Shown: positions 18,001 through 26,350, numbered from the stretch's first letter. The stretch is 64,000 bases of DNA from Algorimicrobium echini (GCF_900115185.1 NZ_FOVN01000005.1:69501-133500), one strand, 5' to 3'. Numbers and translations are program-made. Notes: generated from the letters alone by a model not told the origin.

Positions 18001-19883
18001 GTGTTGAAAACATCAGTGATACTAGCTGTTATGATGTAAGCACTTTTTTTATTGAAGTGGGTTCTGTTCCTATCTTTAATCCACCATTAGACAAATTCCT
18101 ATGCGATGATATATCTAATGATGGTCAAGAAACTTTCGATTTAGCAGCTATTCAAGCTGCCATGAGTTTAGGAAGCACCGACAATTTAACCATTACATTT
18201 TATGAAAATTTAGACGATGCTGAAAATGCTGAAAATCCAATTGATTTAAATTACACCAATCAAAGTAATCCGCAACAGATATATTCTCGTATTGAAAATG
18301 GCACCTATTGCCATGGAATTGCTGAATTTGGTTTGAATGTTATTCAAGTTCCTAACGTGAATCAAGCATCACTCATGACAGCATGTGACACTGATTATGA
18401 TGGTTCCACAACCTTCGATTTAACCATAGCAGAATTTGAGGTGCTTGAAATCAGACAGAACAATATTCTAGTTACCTACCATGAAAATATTGATGATTTA
18501 GAGGCCAATATCAATAGTATTCCTAATCCAGAAGCCTATGAAAATATTGAAAACCCACAAACCGTTTATATTCGTATAACCAATACTGTATCTGAATGTT
18601 ATGTGATGGTGCCATTGGATTTGGAGGTAAATTTACCACCAACTATTAACCCAATTACAGATTATAATACCTGTGAAGCTGTGGATAACATATTTGATTT
18701 AAATGAGACCATTGAAACTTTAATAGATTCACAACCAAATGTAGCTGTTACTTTTTATGCCTCGCAAACGGATGCAGAATCAGCTCAAAATCCTTTAGAC
18801 AGCAATTATAATTATAACTCTAATAACGATACAATTCACATACGAGCAGAAAACACCATTACAGGATGTTTTGCTGTAGATTCATTCAATTTAATAGTAA
18901 ACCCTAATCCTATAGCAATAACACCTGCAAATTTAGAAGCCTGTGATGATGATTTTGATGGAATGCGTATTTTCAATTTATCCCAACAAACAAATACAAT
19001 TCTAGGTGGTCAAAATCCAGCTAACTTTAGCGTAACCTATTTTGAACTTGAAATTGAAGCAATAGAAAATAACAACCCAATAACGGAATTAAATTATAAT
19101 GCATTTCATGAGCAAACTATTTATGTGCGCGTTCAAAATAATACTACAGGATGCTTTGCAACTAACAGTTTTTTAACCTTAATTCAACGGAAACCATTTA
19201 TTGAAATCCCAGACCAGACCGTTTGTTTAGATAATTTACCTTTAGTTGTTTCAGCTGAAACAGGATTTGATTCCGATACGTATTTATGGTCTACTAATGC
19301 AACAAGTCCCGAAATAGAAATCACCCAAATAGGAGCTTATTCGGTAACCGTAACATCAGATTATGGCTGTACGACCTCTGTAACCTTTAATGTTATTGAA
19401 TCTGAACAAGCTACCATAGAATTTACTGAAACCATTGACTTTTCCAATCCTAATAATATTACCGTTACCATTAGTGGTATAGGAAACTACATGTATATTT
19501 TAGACAATGGTGTTCCTCAATCTTCCAATGTGTTTTATAACGTTACCTTGGGACCACATACCATTGAAGTCTATGATTTAAATGGGTGTGCATCGGCAAT
19601 AAAAGAAATTGTAATTATAGATGCTCCACTCTTTTTCACACCCAATCAGGATGGACAAAATGATACTTGGCATATTACAGGTGTCAATCAAATTCCAGGA
19701 ACCATCGTATATATTTTTGATCGCTATGGAAAGCTTCTAAAAACCTTAACACATTCTTCACCTGGTTGGGATGGTACTTACAATGGCCAAAACATGCCAT
19801 CAAACGATTACTGGTTTTTAGCAAAAGTAAAAAAAGGAGATACTGCTTTTGAGGTGAAACGTCATTTTACCTTAAAACGATAA
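15054..19883 (+). CDS. Giant T9SS type B adhesin-like protein, choice-of-anchor L, 11 modules
   Basis: 1609 aa secreted protein. The signal peptide is MKKIFLFTCLLVAFFNISFAQ. Residues ~22-265 are a choice-of-anchor L domain (TAQQLIEDRLIDGC, GYFERSNSTFPFENGILLST, FNYILASEEYYANY, FAFLIKE, HIKLVIADQED). An Ig-like segment leads into eleven ~90-residue modules. Each opens with a CDDxxxDG...FDL-type segment, has a DAxxxxNP turn and a YxNxxNPQxIYxRV strand, and closes with TGCY/F. A type B sorting domain ends the protein. The ATG at 15054 was chosen over an upstream TTG because it starts the signal peptide. The Asp-rich loops suggest calcium binding; adhesion is inferred from architecture, not shown. 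Confidence 0.9.
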   Translation: MKKIFLFTCLLVAFFNISFAQQISINDTFTAQQLIEDRLIDGCVEISNVQSVVNGSVNNINSFGYFERSNSTFPFENGILLSTGAAVSAGNTVNANPLNDGEADWPTDSDLESALGITNTLNATSIEFDFISVSNQVQFNYILASEEYYANYPCEYSDGFAFLIKEAGTTNPYQNVAVIPGTGTAVNTSTIHEEVVGFCPAENEQYFEGYNLGDTNFNGRTTVLTASATIEPNVQYHIKLVIADQEDENFDSAVFIQGNSFNSSVNLGPDITTCADTITLNGDIQNPLATYEWLENGIPISGETNPTLNVTNSGTYTVSISIPINDTICEIEDTTIITLSSEQSAGLISDYIVCDDPSNDGLYTFDVSIKDPDVLTAVPAGNYAISYHFNSNSAQDGSFPISTPFQNSANPQTIYVRILDIDNGCLAFGTFNLVVNPLPTITPPTPLEVCDDGNGDGFTLIDLSVKNSEITGDNSNYIVSYHYNQTDAETGANPVPEPYSNTTQNDQLFVSIMDASTGCRSTTTLDVTVLDSPAIDNDSHTIDACEQDDDGFENFDLTTVIDDVLNGITNVSTTFHVTYEDAQTGSNPITDITNYTNTTPEFQVIYIRVVDNVTGCPAIANIELHTNLLLNESNIRNFSRCDDASNDGIVNFNLENIATTIINGLTDVSVVFYESEADQTAGTNAIDQTIPYEVTQTPLPLFVTIIGANCSVNSEIELIIHPATILPTLNSVTYCDTDDNTMTSVELSSFNSYVSSGIPNAEVSYFLTEEEATDNENPLPPFYDNTSNPFEVYVRVRNGNTGCYDVATLEIEVLPAPTTTQPSNEIICDDDQDALTIVNLDAKIPEIVASTEGLNITFHRTFAEAETNTNRIINTSAYSADTQTVFSRVERITTGCFAIENFEIVVNTLPVFTTIPDFNNCETDGNQIAEFIFQEKDADILNGQTGKRVLYFENANDAINRTNIIDKTAVYENTSNPQLIHIRVENISDTSCYDVSTFFIEVGSVPIFNPPLDKFLCDDISNDGQETFDLAAIQAAMSLGSTDNLTITFYENLDDAENAENPIDLNYTNQSNPQQIYSRIENGTYCHGIAEFGLNVIQVPNVNQASLMTACDTDYDGSTTFDLTIAEFEVLEIRQNNILVTYHENIDDLEANINSIPNPEAYENIENPQTVYIRITNTVSECYVMVPLDLEVNLPPTINPITDYNTCEAVDNIFDLNETIETLIDSQPNVAVTFYASQTDAESAQNPLDSNYNYNSNNDTIHIRAENTITGCFAVDSFNLIVNPNPIAITPANLEACDDDFDGMRIFNLSQQTNTILGGQNPANFSVTYFELEIEAIENNNPITELNYNAFHEQTIYVRVQNNTTGCFATNSFLTLIQRKPFIEIPDQTVCLDNLPLVVSAETGFDSDTYLWSTNATSPEIEITQIGAYSVTVTSDYGCTTSVTFNVIESEQATIEFTETIDFSNPNNITVTISGIGNYMYILDNGVPQSSNVFYNVTLGPHTIEVYDLNGCASAIKEIVIIDAPLFFTPNQDGQNDTWHITGVNQIPGTIVYIFDRYGKLLKTLTHSSPGWDGTYNGQNMPSNDYWFLAKVKKGDTAFEVKRHFTLKR
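16113..19197 (+). repeat. Eleven in-frame ~280-bp coding modules
   Basis: Diverged tandem modules inside the giant T9SS protein, averaging about 93 codons. Openings include VCDDPSNDGLYTFDV, VCDDGNGDGFTLIDL, ACEQDDDGFENFDL, RCDDASNDGIVNFNL, LCDDISNDGQETFDL and ACDDDFDGMRIFNL. The copies are diverged at the DNA level, so this is an old expansion rather than a fresh tandem duplication. Module boundaries are approximate. Confidence 0.8.
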
Positions 19884-19922
19884 CTATTATTTACTAGTTG
19901 GCTATAATTTGAACCAATCTTT

Positions 19923-20645
19923 ATGGTAGAAAAAAAAGACATTGAAAAACTAATCATTCAGAACAAAAAAAGTACTCTGAAAAATCATTGGAACGATGCG
20001 TTTTTTTACAACACAACAAAATACAGCGGAGAAGTAAAACCGAACGAAATTCTGATTTGGAGGTCTGCACATTTTTTAAGAGGAGCATATCCAATTTTTC
20101 ATCTGATTTTTGACCAAAATGCTGAATTGAATGGAATAAAAAAGGAGAAAAACCCTTTTCATAAACTTCTGAATAAAATATCAATCGGATTTTTTATTGT
20201 ACTTGCTTTGGTTTTGTTATTTACGACTGATTTTAAGACTGCCACTATTGGAATAATCGGAGTTTCTGTAATTGGAACTTTATTGCATTTAGTAATGTCA
20301 AAAGCAAAAAAATACGAGACAAAAATTCTGACTGACGAACTGAAAGAAGCAATAGAAAATATAGAAAGGAAAAATAATCCTGAACTCATAAACAAACCGA
20401 AAACTGAATTAAAGAAAGAAAAGGTTAAAGAATGGACTTTTACAAAAATTTTGACAAGGCTTATTCTCTATCCATTCTGCTTACTTATGCTTTATTTATG
20501 TATTCAAATGATTTTAAATCCTGATTCAAATCACATAAAACAAAGACCGTTAGGAATTATAGGTATCGTAATTGTTGGAGGATATTTAATTGTTGACCTA
20601 ACAATTATTGTGAAAAATTTAATGAAAAATAAAAACTACAGCTAA
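19923..20645 (+). CDS. Hypothetical membrane protein
   Basis: 240 aa protein that I do not recognise. It has an N-terminal cytoplasmic-looking half (residues 1-80), two closely spaced hydrophobic helices (ISIGFFIVLALVLLF and IGIIGVSVIGTLLHLV), a charged linker, and two more near the end (LILYPFCLLMLYLCIQMIL and GIIGIVIVGGYLIVDLTI). It interrupts the run of T9SS genes and is followed immediately by a cloverleaf-like repeat whose first bases overlap its stop codon. A GTTGGC copy lies 20 bp before its start, matching the GTTGGC at the repeat's end. This looks like a cassette acquired horizontally. Confidence 0.7.
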   Translation: MVEKKDIEKLIIQNKKSTLKNHWNDAFFYNTTKYSGEVKPNEILIWRSAHFLRGAYPIFHLIFDQNAELNGIKKEKNPFHKLLNKISIGFFIVLALVLLFTTDFKTATIGIIGVSVIGTLLHLVMSKAKKYETKILTDELKEAIENIERKNNPELINKPKTELKKEKVKEWTFTKILTRLILYPFCLLMLYLCIQMILNPDSNHIKQRPLGIIGIVIVGGYLIVDLTIIVKNLMKNKNYS

Positions 20646-20772
20646 CAATGTATAAAAATAATCGCTCAATTTTGGGCTAAACCAAAAGTCGTTGCAAGTT
20701 TACTACGTCTGATTTTCCTGCGGAAAATCCTCGCACGTAAACCCGCTACTATTCTTATACGAAAACGTTGGC
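20641..20772. repeat. Cloverleaf-like palindromic intergenic repeat (attC-like)
   Basis: 132-bp element between two accessory genes. The ends GCTAAC (20641-20646) and GTTGGC (20767-20772) pair with one wobble. GTATAA (20650-20655) pairs with TTATAC (20755-20760), extending inward to 13 of 16 pairs over 20650-20665/20745-20760. Inside are two hairpins: TTTTGG/CCAAAA (20670-20675/20682-20687), and a longer arm GTTTAC...GTAAAC (20698-20703/20737-20742) topped by the perfect GATTTTCC-TGC-GGAAAATC (20711-20729). The result is a three-way junction. Similarity to integron attC sites is in layout only; canonical R boxes are not intact. Confidence 0.75.
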
Positions 20773-20798
20773 AACATTTGAGAGAATTGTAAAAACCA

Positions 20799-21446
20799 AT
20801 GAACGAAGAAGTCAAAAAATACCTGAACGGACTTAAAAAGTGGAAAGCGGAGTTGACCAAACTTCGTAAAATTATACTTGAATGCGGATTAAAAGAAGAA
20901 TTTAAATGGATGCATCCTTGTTATACAGATAATGGAAAAAACATTGTTTTAATACACGATTTCAAGGAATATTGTGCACTTTTATTCCATAAAGGAGTTT
21001 TACTCAAAGACTCTGAAAATCTTTTAGTTCAACAAACCGAAAATGTGCAATCGGCAAGACAAATTAGGTTTACGGATTTGCCAGAAATTCACGAACTAAA
21101 ACCGACTATAAAAGAATACATAAAAGAAGCAATCGAGATTGAGAAATCGGGAAAGAAAATTGAGAAGAAGAAAACTTCTGATTTTAATATTCCAAAAGAA
21201 TTGGAACAAATATTTTCTGAAAATCCAAACTTTAAAAAAGCATTTAAGAATTTGTCTGCTGGACGCCAGCGTGGTTATCTTCTACATTTTGATAAACCAA
21301 AGCAATCCAAAACCAAACTATCCCGAATTGCTAAAAATATGGAAAGAATAATAGATGGTTATGGACTAAATGATTGTGTTTGTGGACTTTCAAAACGGAA
21401 ACCTAATTGTGACGGTTCACATAAACAATTGGAGAATTGTGAATAA
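20799..21446 (+). CDS. DUF1801/YdeI-like protein with C-terminal CDGSH iron-sulfur motif
   Basis: 215 aa cytoplasmic protein. Residues ~10-110 match the DUF1801 fold (LRKIILECGLKEEFKWMHPCY, KEYCALLFHKGVLL). Residues ~130-185 match the YdeI/OmpD-associated helical region (PKELEQIF, NPNFKKAFKNLSAGRQRGYLLH). The last ~25 residues contain a complete CDGSH signature C-x-C-x2-S-x3-P-x-C-D-G-S-H at 193-208, the three-Cys one-His ligand set for a [2Fe-2S] cluster. The fused CDGSH tail is the unusual part. It sits in the cassette-like insertion between T9SS genes, directly after the cloverleaf repeat. Function unknown. Confidence 0.85.
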   Translation: MNEEVKKYLNGLKKWKAELTKLRKIILECGLKEEFKWMHPCYTDNGKNIVLIHDFKEYCALLFHKGVLLKDSENLLVQQTENVQSARQIRFTDLPEIHELKPTIKEYIKEAIEIEKSGKKIEKKKTSDFNIPKELEQIFSENPNFKKAFKNLSAGRQRGYLLHFDKPKQSKTKLSRIAKNMERIIDGYGLNDCVCGLSKRKPNCDGSHKQLENCE

Positions 21447-21630
21447 AAACGTTGCACAAACATATCTAAACGCTATTAGGGCGCTTTCAATTACATCCCA
21501 ATCCATTCGAAACTGCTAACGTCTGTGCCAAACCGAGAATTGAAGCATTAAAACCTGTAACCGACAGTTAATCGAGACCCTTATTTAAATAAAAAAACTC
21601 AAGTCTTTAATATAAAAAATCGTATTCTAG

Positions 21631-21686
21631 CCATCATTACTTTTAATTTTAAAATGAAAAACTTGACTTATAAATTGTAATGATGG
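21631..21686. repeat. 10-bp perfect inverted repeat, 36-bp spacer
   Basis: CCATCATTAC at 21631-21640 and GTAATGATGG at 21677-21686. A T-rich stretch follows the right arm, so a weak terminator is possible; the long loop makes that uncertain. Confidence 0.6.
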
Positions 21687-21791
21687 TGTTTTCTTTCAAT
21701 ATGAAATTTCAAAGTTGATAAAAAAGCAAAATGAGAGTGCAATATGTAAATTTTGCCAACAAAAGAAAAAGTTAAGATAAGTTCTATTGTG

Positions 21792-21799
21792 TATCTTTG
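21792..21799 (+). promoter_or_regulatory. Bacteroidota -7 box (TATCTTTG)
   Basis: Perfect TAnnTTTG 17 bp before the ATG at 21817. Because transcription would begin after it, the in-frame TTG at 21787 cannot be the start. Confidence 0.55.
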
Positions 21800-21816
21800 C
21801 AATCCAATTGCTAGGA

Positions 21817-24144
21817 ATGAGAAATGCCCTTTTTATAATAACCTGTTTATGGTCACTTTTGTCATGGTCACAAAATGTGACTGTAGATGCACGTGCTTAC
21901 ACACCTCAAGAACTTATTGAAGATGTGTTAATTGATAGCGACTGCATTTCTAATGTGGTTGTTACCAACGCAGTGAGCGGAAATTTTAATGGAGGAGATT
22001 TAAGCTATGGATATTTTGAAAACAATAATTCCAGCTTCCCGTTTCAAAGCGGCATTGTCATGTCTACTGGACGCCTTGAAAACACCGAAGGCCCCAACAC
22101 TAGTTTAAGCGATGATGATGCATCAAACTGGATTGGTGATGCTGATTTAGAATTTGTTTTAAACGAATCTAACACTCTAAATGCAACTATTTTAGAATTT
22201 GATTTTGAAGCCATTGCAGACCAAATCAGCTTTCGCTATATTTTTGCTTCAGAAGAATATCAAGAAGCTAATGCTAATACCTGTCGCTATTCGGATTTAT
22301 TCGGCTTTCTCATTCGTCCAGAAAATGAATCACAATACACCAATATTGCTGTAGTTCCTAATACTCAAACACCTATTAAGGTAACAACCGTTCATTCTGG
22401 AATCCCTGGAAGCTGCAACCCCATAAACGAACAATATTTTGGCGGTTGGAATGGCTCTGGTGCTCCTATAAATTTCAATGGCCAAACGGCTGTTCTAACA
22501 GCTGTTGCCAACGTAATTCCCAATACTACATATCATGTAAAACTAGTAATAGCTGACGAACAAAATTTTCGTTATGATTCTGCTGTGTACCTCGAAGCTG
22601 GTAGTTTTCAATTAAGCTCTGATTTAGGTCCTGATTTATTAATTGCAGAACGAACAGCACTTTGTAGTAATGAAACAATAGAATTAAATGCTTTTCAACC
22701 AGGAAACAATACGTATAGATGGTTTAGAAACAGTGTTGAACTGCTAACTGAAACCAACGCTACCTATACCGTTACACAGCCTGGCAATTATGCGGTGGAA
22801 GTAAATATTAATGGAACATGCATAAGTACTGGTAATGTTACCATTGAATATGCGCCAGATCCAATTGTTTCCAACACAACCCTAATTGCTTGCGATTTGG
22901 ATTTGAATGGCTTAACGACTTATAATTTATTTGATGCCGAAAGCGCAATAACAAATGGTGACACTCAATTGTCAGCAGATAGTTTTTACAACACTTTTAT
23001 AGGTGCAGGGCAAACCGGAAACGGACTTATTACAAACCCATCTAATTACAATAACTCCAGTATTTTAGAAACCGTTTACGCACGTATTACTAACTCTAAT
23101 GGTTGTATTTCAGTTGCCGAAATTAGTCTAGATATTGCAAATAACCCAGTTAGTTTAGCACCTTATACAAGTTGTGATACCGATTTTGATGGTATTATTA
23201 ATTTTGATATTTCTGAATTAGAAACCTATATTATTTCGGAACCAGATGTTCCTAACACCGCTTCTATTTCGTTTTTTGAAACGCAGACAGACTTGGAGAA
23301 TCAAACCAATGAAATTTCTGGAACTTATGAAAATACGAACAGTCCAAATTCCGACACGCTTTTTGTTCAAATAAGCGATAACGGAAACTGCTATGCATTT
23401 ACAACCATTGCGTTACAAGTTTTTGATCAACCAGAATTAATTCCTGATGAAAGCATCTTTTATTGTTTAAATGAGTTTCCTAATACAGTTTTTATAAATT
23501 CGGGTGTTCAGCAGAACCCTAGTGATTTTACATACAGCTGGGATTTAAATGGTGTGGATTTGAATTTGAACACAAATCAAATAGCAATTAATGAAACTGG
23601 GATTTACACCGTATTTGTAACAAACACAAACCAATGTACTTCCGTAAGAAACATTGAAGTTCTGCCATCTAACATCCCGACTATAAATGATATTGTAGTT
23701 GTAGATGCATCATCAAATAACACCATTACTGTTTTTGTTTCTGGAGAAGGTTCTTATGAGTATGCTTTAGATTTTGGGAGTTTCCAAAGCAGTTCAACCT
23801 TTACCAATGTTTCAGCAGGCGCTCATACCATTACAGTCAATGATATCAACGGATGTGGTTCTGTTTCACAAAATGTTTCAGTGCTTGGTTTTCCTAAATT
23901 TTTCACACCAAATGGTGATGGCATGAATGATGTATGGAAACCAATTGGCGTGAATTCAGATATTAAAATATTACAAATCAGTATTTTTGATCGCTATGGC
24001 AAACTGATCAAACAAATAAATTCAACAAATTCTGGTTGGGATGGTACCTATAATGGTTTACAATTAGGTTCTGATGATTATTGGTATCGCGCAGTACTAC
24101 CAAATGGGAAAGAATATTTAGGACACTTTTCTTTAGTAAGATAA
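21817..24144 (+). CDS. T9SS type B protein with choice-of-anchor L domain
   Basis: 775 aa secreted protein, a shorter paralogue of the giant adhesin. The signal peptide is MRNALFIITCLWSLLSWSQ. The choice-of-anchor L domain covers about residues 20-275 (TPQELIEDVLIDSDC, GYFENNNSSFPFQSGIVMST, FRYIFASEEYQEAN, LFGFLIRPE, HVKLVIADEQN). Then come an Ig-like domain, two Cys-rich modules (ACDLDLNGLTTYNL and SCDTDFDGIINFDI), another Ig-like stretch, and the type B sorting domain (FFTPNGDGMNDVW, FDRYGKLIKQI, GWDGTYNGLQLGSDDYWY). The start is fixed by the -7 box at 21792. Confidence 0.9.
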   Translation: MRNALFIITCLWSLLSWSQNVTVDARAYTPQELIEDVLIDSDCISNVVVTNAVSGNFNGGDLSYGYFENNNSSFPFQSGIVMSTGRLENTEGPNTSLSDDDASNWIGDADLEFVLNESNTLNATILEFDFEAIADQISFRYIFASEEYQEANANTCRYSDLFGFLIRPENESQYTNIAVVPNTQTPIKVTTVHSGIPGSCNPINEQYFGGWNGSGAPINFNGQTAVLTAVANVIPNTTYHVKLVIADEQNFRYDSAVYLEAGSFQLSSDLGPDLLIAERTALCSNETIELNAFQPGNNTYRWFRNSVELLTETNATYTVTQPGNYAVEVNINGTCISTGNVTIEYAPDPIVSNTTLIACDLDLNGLTTYNLFDAESAITNGDTQLSADSFYNTFIGAGQTGNGLITNPSNYNNSSILETVYARITNSNGCISVAEISLDIANNPVSLAPYTSCDTDFDGIINFDISELETYIISEPDVPNTASISFFETQTDLENQTNEISGTYENTNSPNSDTLFVQISDNGNCYAFTTIALQVFDQPELIPDESIFYCLNEFPNTVFINSGVQQNPSDFTYSWDLNGVDLNLNTNQIAINETGIYTVFVTNTNQCTSVRNIEVLPSNIPTINDIVVVDASSNNTITVFVSGEGSYEYALDFGSFQSSSTFTNVSAGAHTITVNDINGCGSVSQNVSVLGFPKFFTPNGDGMNDVWKPIGVNSDIKILQISIFDRYGKLIKQINSTNSGWDGTYNGLQLGSDDYWYRAVLPNGKEYLGHFSLVR

Positions 24145-24233
24145 GAGCAAGGCTAGATTTTTTCAACTCTTTGAAATTCACGAAAAGGTTAACTACACAA
24201 ATAGACCAGTCATCGAAAACGCTAGAATTTACG

Positions 24234-24241
24234 TATTTTTG
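24234..24241 (+). promoter_or_regulatory. Bacteroidota -7 box (TATTTTTG)
   Basis: TAnnTTTG match in the 202-bp gap before uvrB, 105 bp from its ATG. It is followed directly by the palindrome GTATC-TT-GATAC (24241-24252). Confidence 0.4.
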
Positions 24242-24346
24242 TATCTTGATACGAGCAGGACTAAAATTTCTTATTAACGTATTTTTAGTTATGGTTAGTT
24301 TCCATGTTTATTGGAATAACTCTCGAAAATCAATATAAGGAAGCAT

Positions 24347-26350
24347 ATGAAATTCAAAATAAAATCCGAATTCAAACCAACTGGCGACCAACCTCAAGCT
24401 ATTAAAAAACTGGTTACTGGTGTGGACTCACAAGAAAAATACCAGACGCTTTTAGGCGTAACAGGTTCGGGAAAAACATTTACAGTTGCAAATGTTATAC
24501 AAGAGGTACAAAAACCAACTTTAGTTTTAGCGCATAACAAAACTCTGGCCGCTCAATTATATTCAGAGTTCAAACAATTTTTTCCAGAAAATGCAGTAGA
24601 ATACTTCGTGTCCTACTATGATTATTATCAACCAGAAGCCTACATTCCGGTTTCAGGTGTTTATATAGAAAAGGATTTATCTATAAACGAAGAAATAGAA
24701 AAAATGCGCTTAAGCACCACCTCTTCCCTACTTTCAGGTCGTCGTGATGTGATTGTTATCGCGTCTGTTTCCTGTTTATACGGTATTGGAAACCCTGTAG
24801 AATTTCAGAAGAATGTCATTTCTATTGAGCGTGATCAGATTATTTCTCGAACCGAATTATTACATCGTTTGGTACAAAGTTTATACTCTAGAACCGAAGG
24901 CGAATTTAATCATGGAAATTTCCGAATAAAAGGAGATACGGTTGATGTATTCCCAAGTTACGACGATCATGCCTTTAGAATTCACTTTTTTGGTGATGAA
25001 ATTGAAGAGATTGAAGCCTTCAACGTACAAACCAATGAGGTTCTTGAAAAATACGACCGACTTACTATTTATCCGGCCAACATGTTCGTTACGTCGCCAG
25101 ATGTGTTGCAAGGCGCCATAAAAAGTATTCAAGATGATTTGGTAAAACAATACGATTATTTTAAAGAAATTGGTAAACATCTTGAAGCAAAACGCCTAAA
25201 AGAACGCACCGAATTTGATTTAGAAATGATTCGAGAATTAGGCTACTGTTCAGGTATTGAAAACTATTCGCGTTATTTAGACGGCAGACAACCAGGCACC
25301 AGGCCTTTCTGCTTATTAGATTATTTTCCAGAAGATTTTTTAATGGTTGTAGATGAAAGTCACGTAACCATTTCGCAAGTCCATGCCATGTATGGAGGGG
25401 ATAGAAGTAGAAAAGAAAACTTGGTAGAATACGGATTCCGTTTACCGGCTGCTATGGACAACAGACCACTGAAGTTTGAAGAGTTTGAAGCGCTGCAAAA
25501 CCAAGTTATTTATGTCAGCGCAACACCTGCAGATTATGAATTAGAAAAATCTGATGGTGTTTTTGTAGAACAAATTATTCGTCCAACGGGATTATTAGAT
25601 CCTGTTATTGAAGTGCGTCCAAGCCTTAATCAAATAGATGATTTAATTGAAGAAATACAATTACGGGTCGAAAAAGACGAACGGACTTTAGTCACCACAT
25701 TAACCAAACGTATGGCTGAAGAATTGACCAAATATCTAGATCGGATTCAAATTCGCTGTCGTTACATCCATAGTGATGTGGATACATTGGAACGTGTTGA
25801 AATCATGCAAGATTTACGAAAAGGCTTGTTTGATGTTTTAGTTGGTGTTAATTTGCTTCGTGAAGGATTAGATTTACCCGAAGTATCACTTGTTGCTATT
25901 TTAGATGCTGATAAAGAAGGTTTTTTACGTTCTGCGCGTTCATTAACCCAAACGGTTGGTCGAGCGGCACGAAATCTCAATGGTAAAGCCATTATGTATG
26001 CTGATAAAATTACCAAAAGCATGCAAAAAACCATTGACGAAACAGAATATAGACGTGAAAAGCAAATTGTTTATAATACCAAAAACAATTTAATCCCTAC
26101 AGCTTTAAATAAAAGTTTGGATAATGCTTTAACTAAAAACTCGGTAAGCACCTACAGTTACGAACTAGAGGCTGCCAAAGCGGCTGAACCTGAAAGTCAA
26201 TATTTAACCAAAGGAGAATTGGAAAAGAAAATACGTGAAAATCGTAAATTGATGGAGCAAGCGGCTAAAGCTTTGGACTTTATGGAAGCAGCTCAATTTA
26301 GAGATTTAATAAAAGGATATCAGGAAAAATTGGATAAACTGAAGGTTTAG
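24347..26350 (+). CDS. uvrB: UvrABC system protein B
   Basis: DNA-damage-recognition helicase of nucleotide excision repair; it receives DNA from UvrA and recruits UvrC. 667 aa, full length. Walker A GVTGSGKT is at residues 37-44. The beta-hairpin region that inserts between strands contains YYDYYQPEAYIP. Helicase motifs include VVDESHVTISQ, GVNLLREGLDLPEV and QTVGRAARN. The C-terminal UVR motif (KLMEQAAKALDFMEAAQFRD region), which binds UvrC, is present. AAGGAAG upstream of the ATG is a rare plausible Shine-Dalgarno here. uvrA and uvrC are not in the window. Confidence 0.97.
   Translation: MKFKIKSEFKPTGDQPQAIKKLVTGVDSQEKYQTLLGVTGSGKTFTVANVIQEVQKPTLVLAHNKTLAAQLYSEFKQFFPENAVEYFVSYYDYYQPEAYIPVSGVYIEKDLSINEEIEKMRLSTTSSLLSGRRDVIVIASVSCLYGIGNPVEFQKNVISIERDQIISRTELLHRLVQSLYSRTEGEFNHGNFRIKGDTVDVFPSYDDHAFRIHFFGDEIEEIEAFNVQTNEVLEKYDRLTIYPANMFVTSPDVLQGAIKSIQDDLVKQYDYFKEIGKHLEAKRLKERTEFDLEMIRELGYCSGIENYSRYLDGRQPGTRPFCLLDYFPEDFLMVVDESHVTISQVHAMYGGDRSRKENLVEYGFRLPAAMDNRPLKFEEFEALQNQVIYVSATPADYELEKSDGVFVEQIIRPTGLLDPVIEVRPSLNQIDDLIEEIQLRVEKDERTLVTTLTKRMAEELTKYLDRIQIRCRYIHSDVDTLERVEIMQDLRKGLFDVLVGVNLLREGLDLPEVSLVAILDADKEGFLRSARSLTQTVGRAARNLNGKAIMYADKITKSMQKTIDETEYRREKQIVYNTKNNLIPTALNKSLDNALTKNSVSTYSYELEAAKAAEPESQYLTKGELEKKIRENRKLMEQAAKALDFMEAAQFRDLIKGYQEKLDKLKV

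Larger units (their letters stand above)
21447..21816. other. Non-coding stretch with second repeat-like element and promoter
   Basis: 370 bp without a gene. It begins with a second, weaker palindromic element: GCACAAAC (21454-21461) pairs 7 of 8 with GTCTGTGC (21521-21528). Its AAAACGTTG start matches the last bases of the upstream cloverleaf. A perfect 10-bp inverted repeat, CCATCATTAC (21631-21640) and GTAATGATGG (21677-21686), follows with a 36-bp spacer. The -7 box of the next T9SS gene lies at 21792-21799. Confidence 0.7.

Noticed and set aside
24081-24338. Plus-strand 85-codon frame between the T9SS gene and uvrB
   Set aside because: It overlaps the end of the T9SS gene in another frame, has no recognisable domain and spans the likely uvrB promoter.
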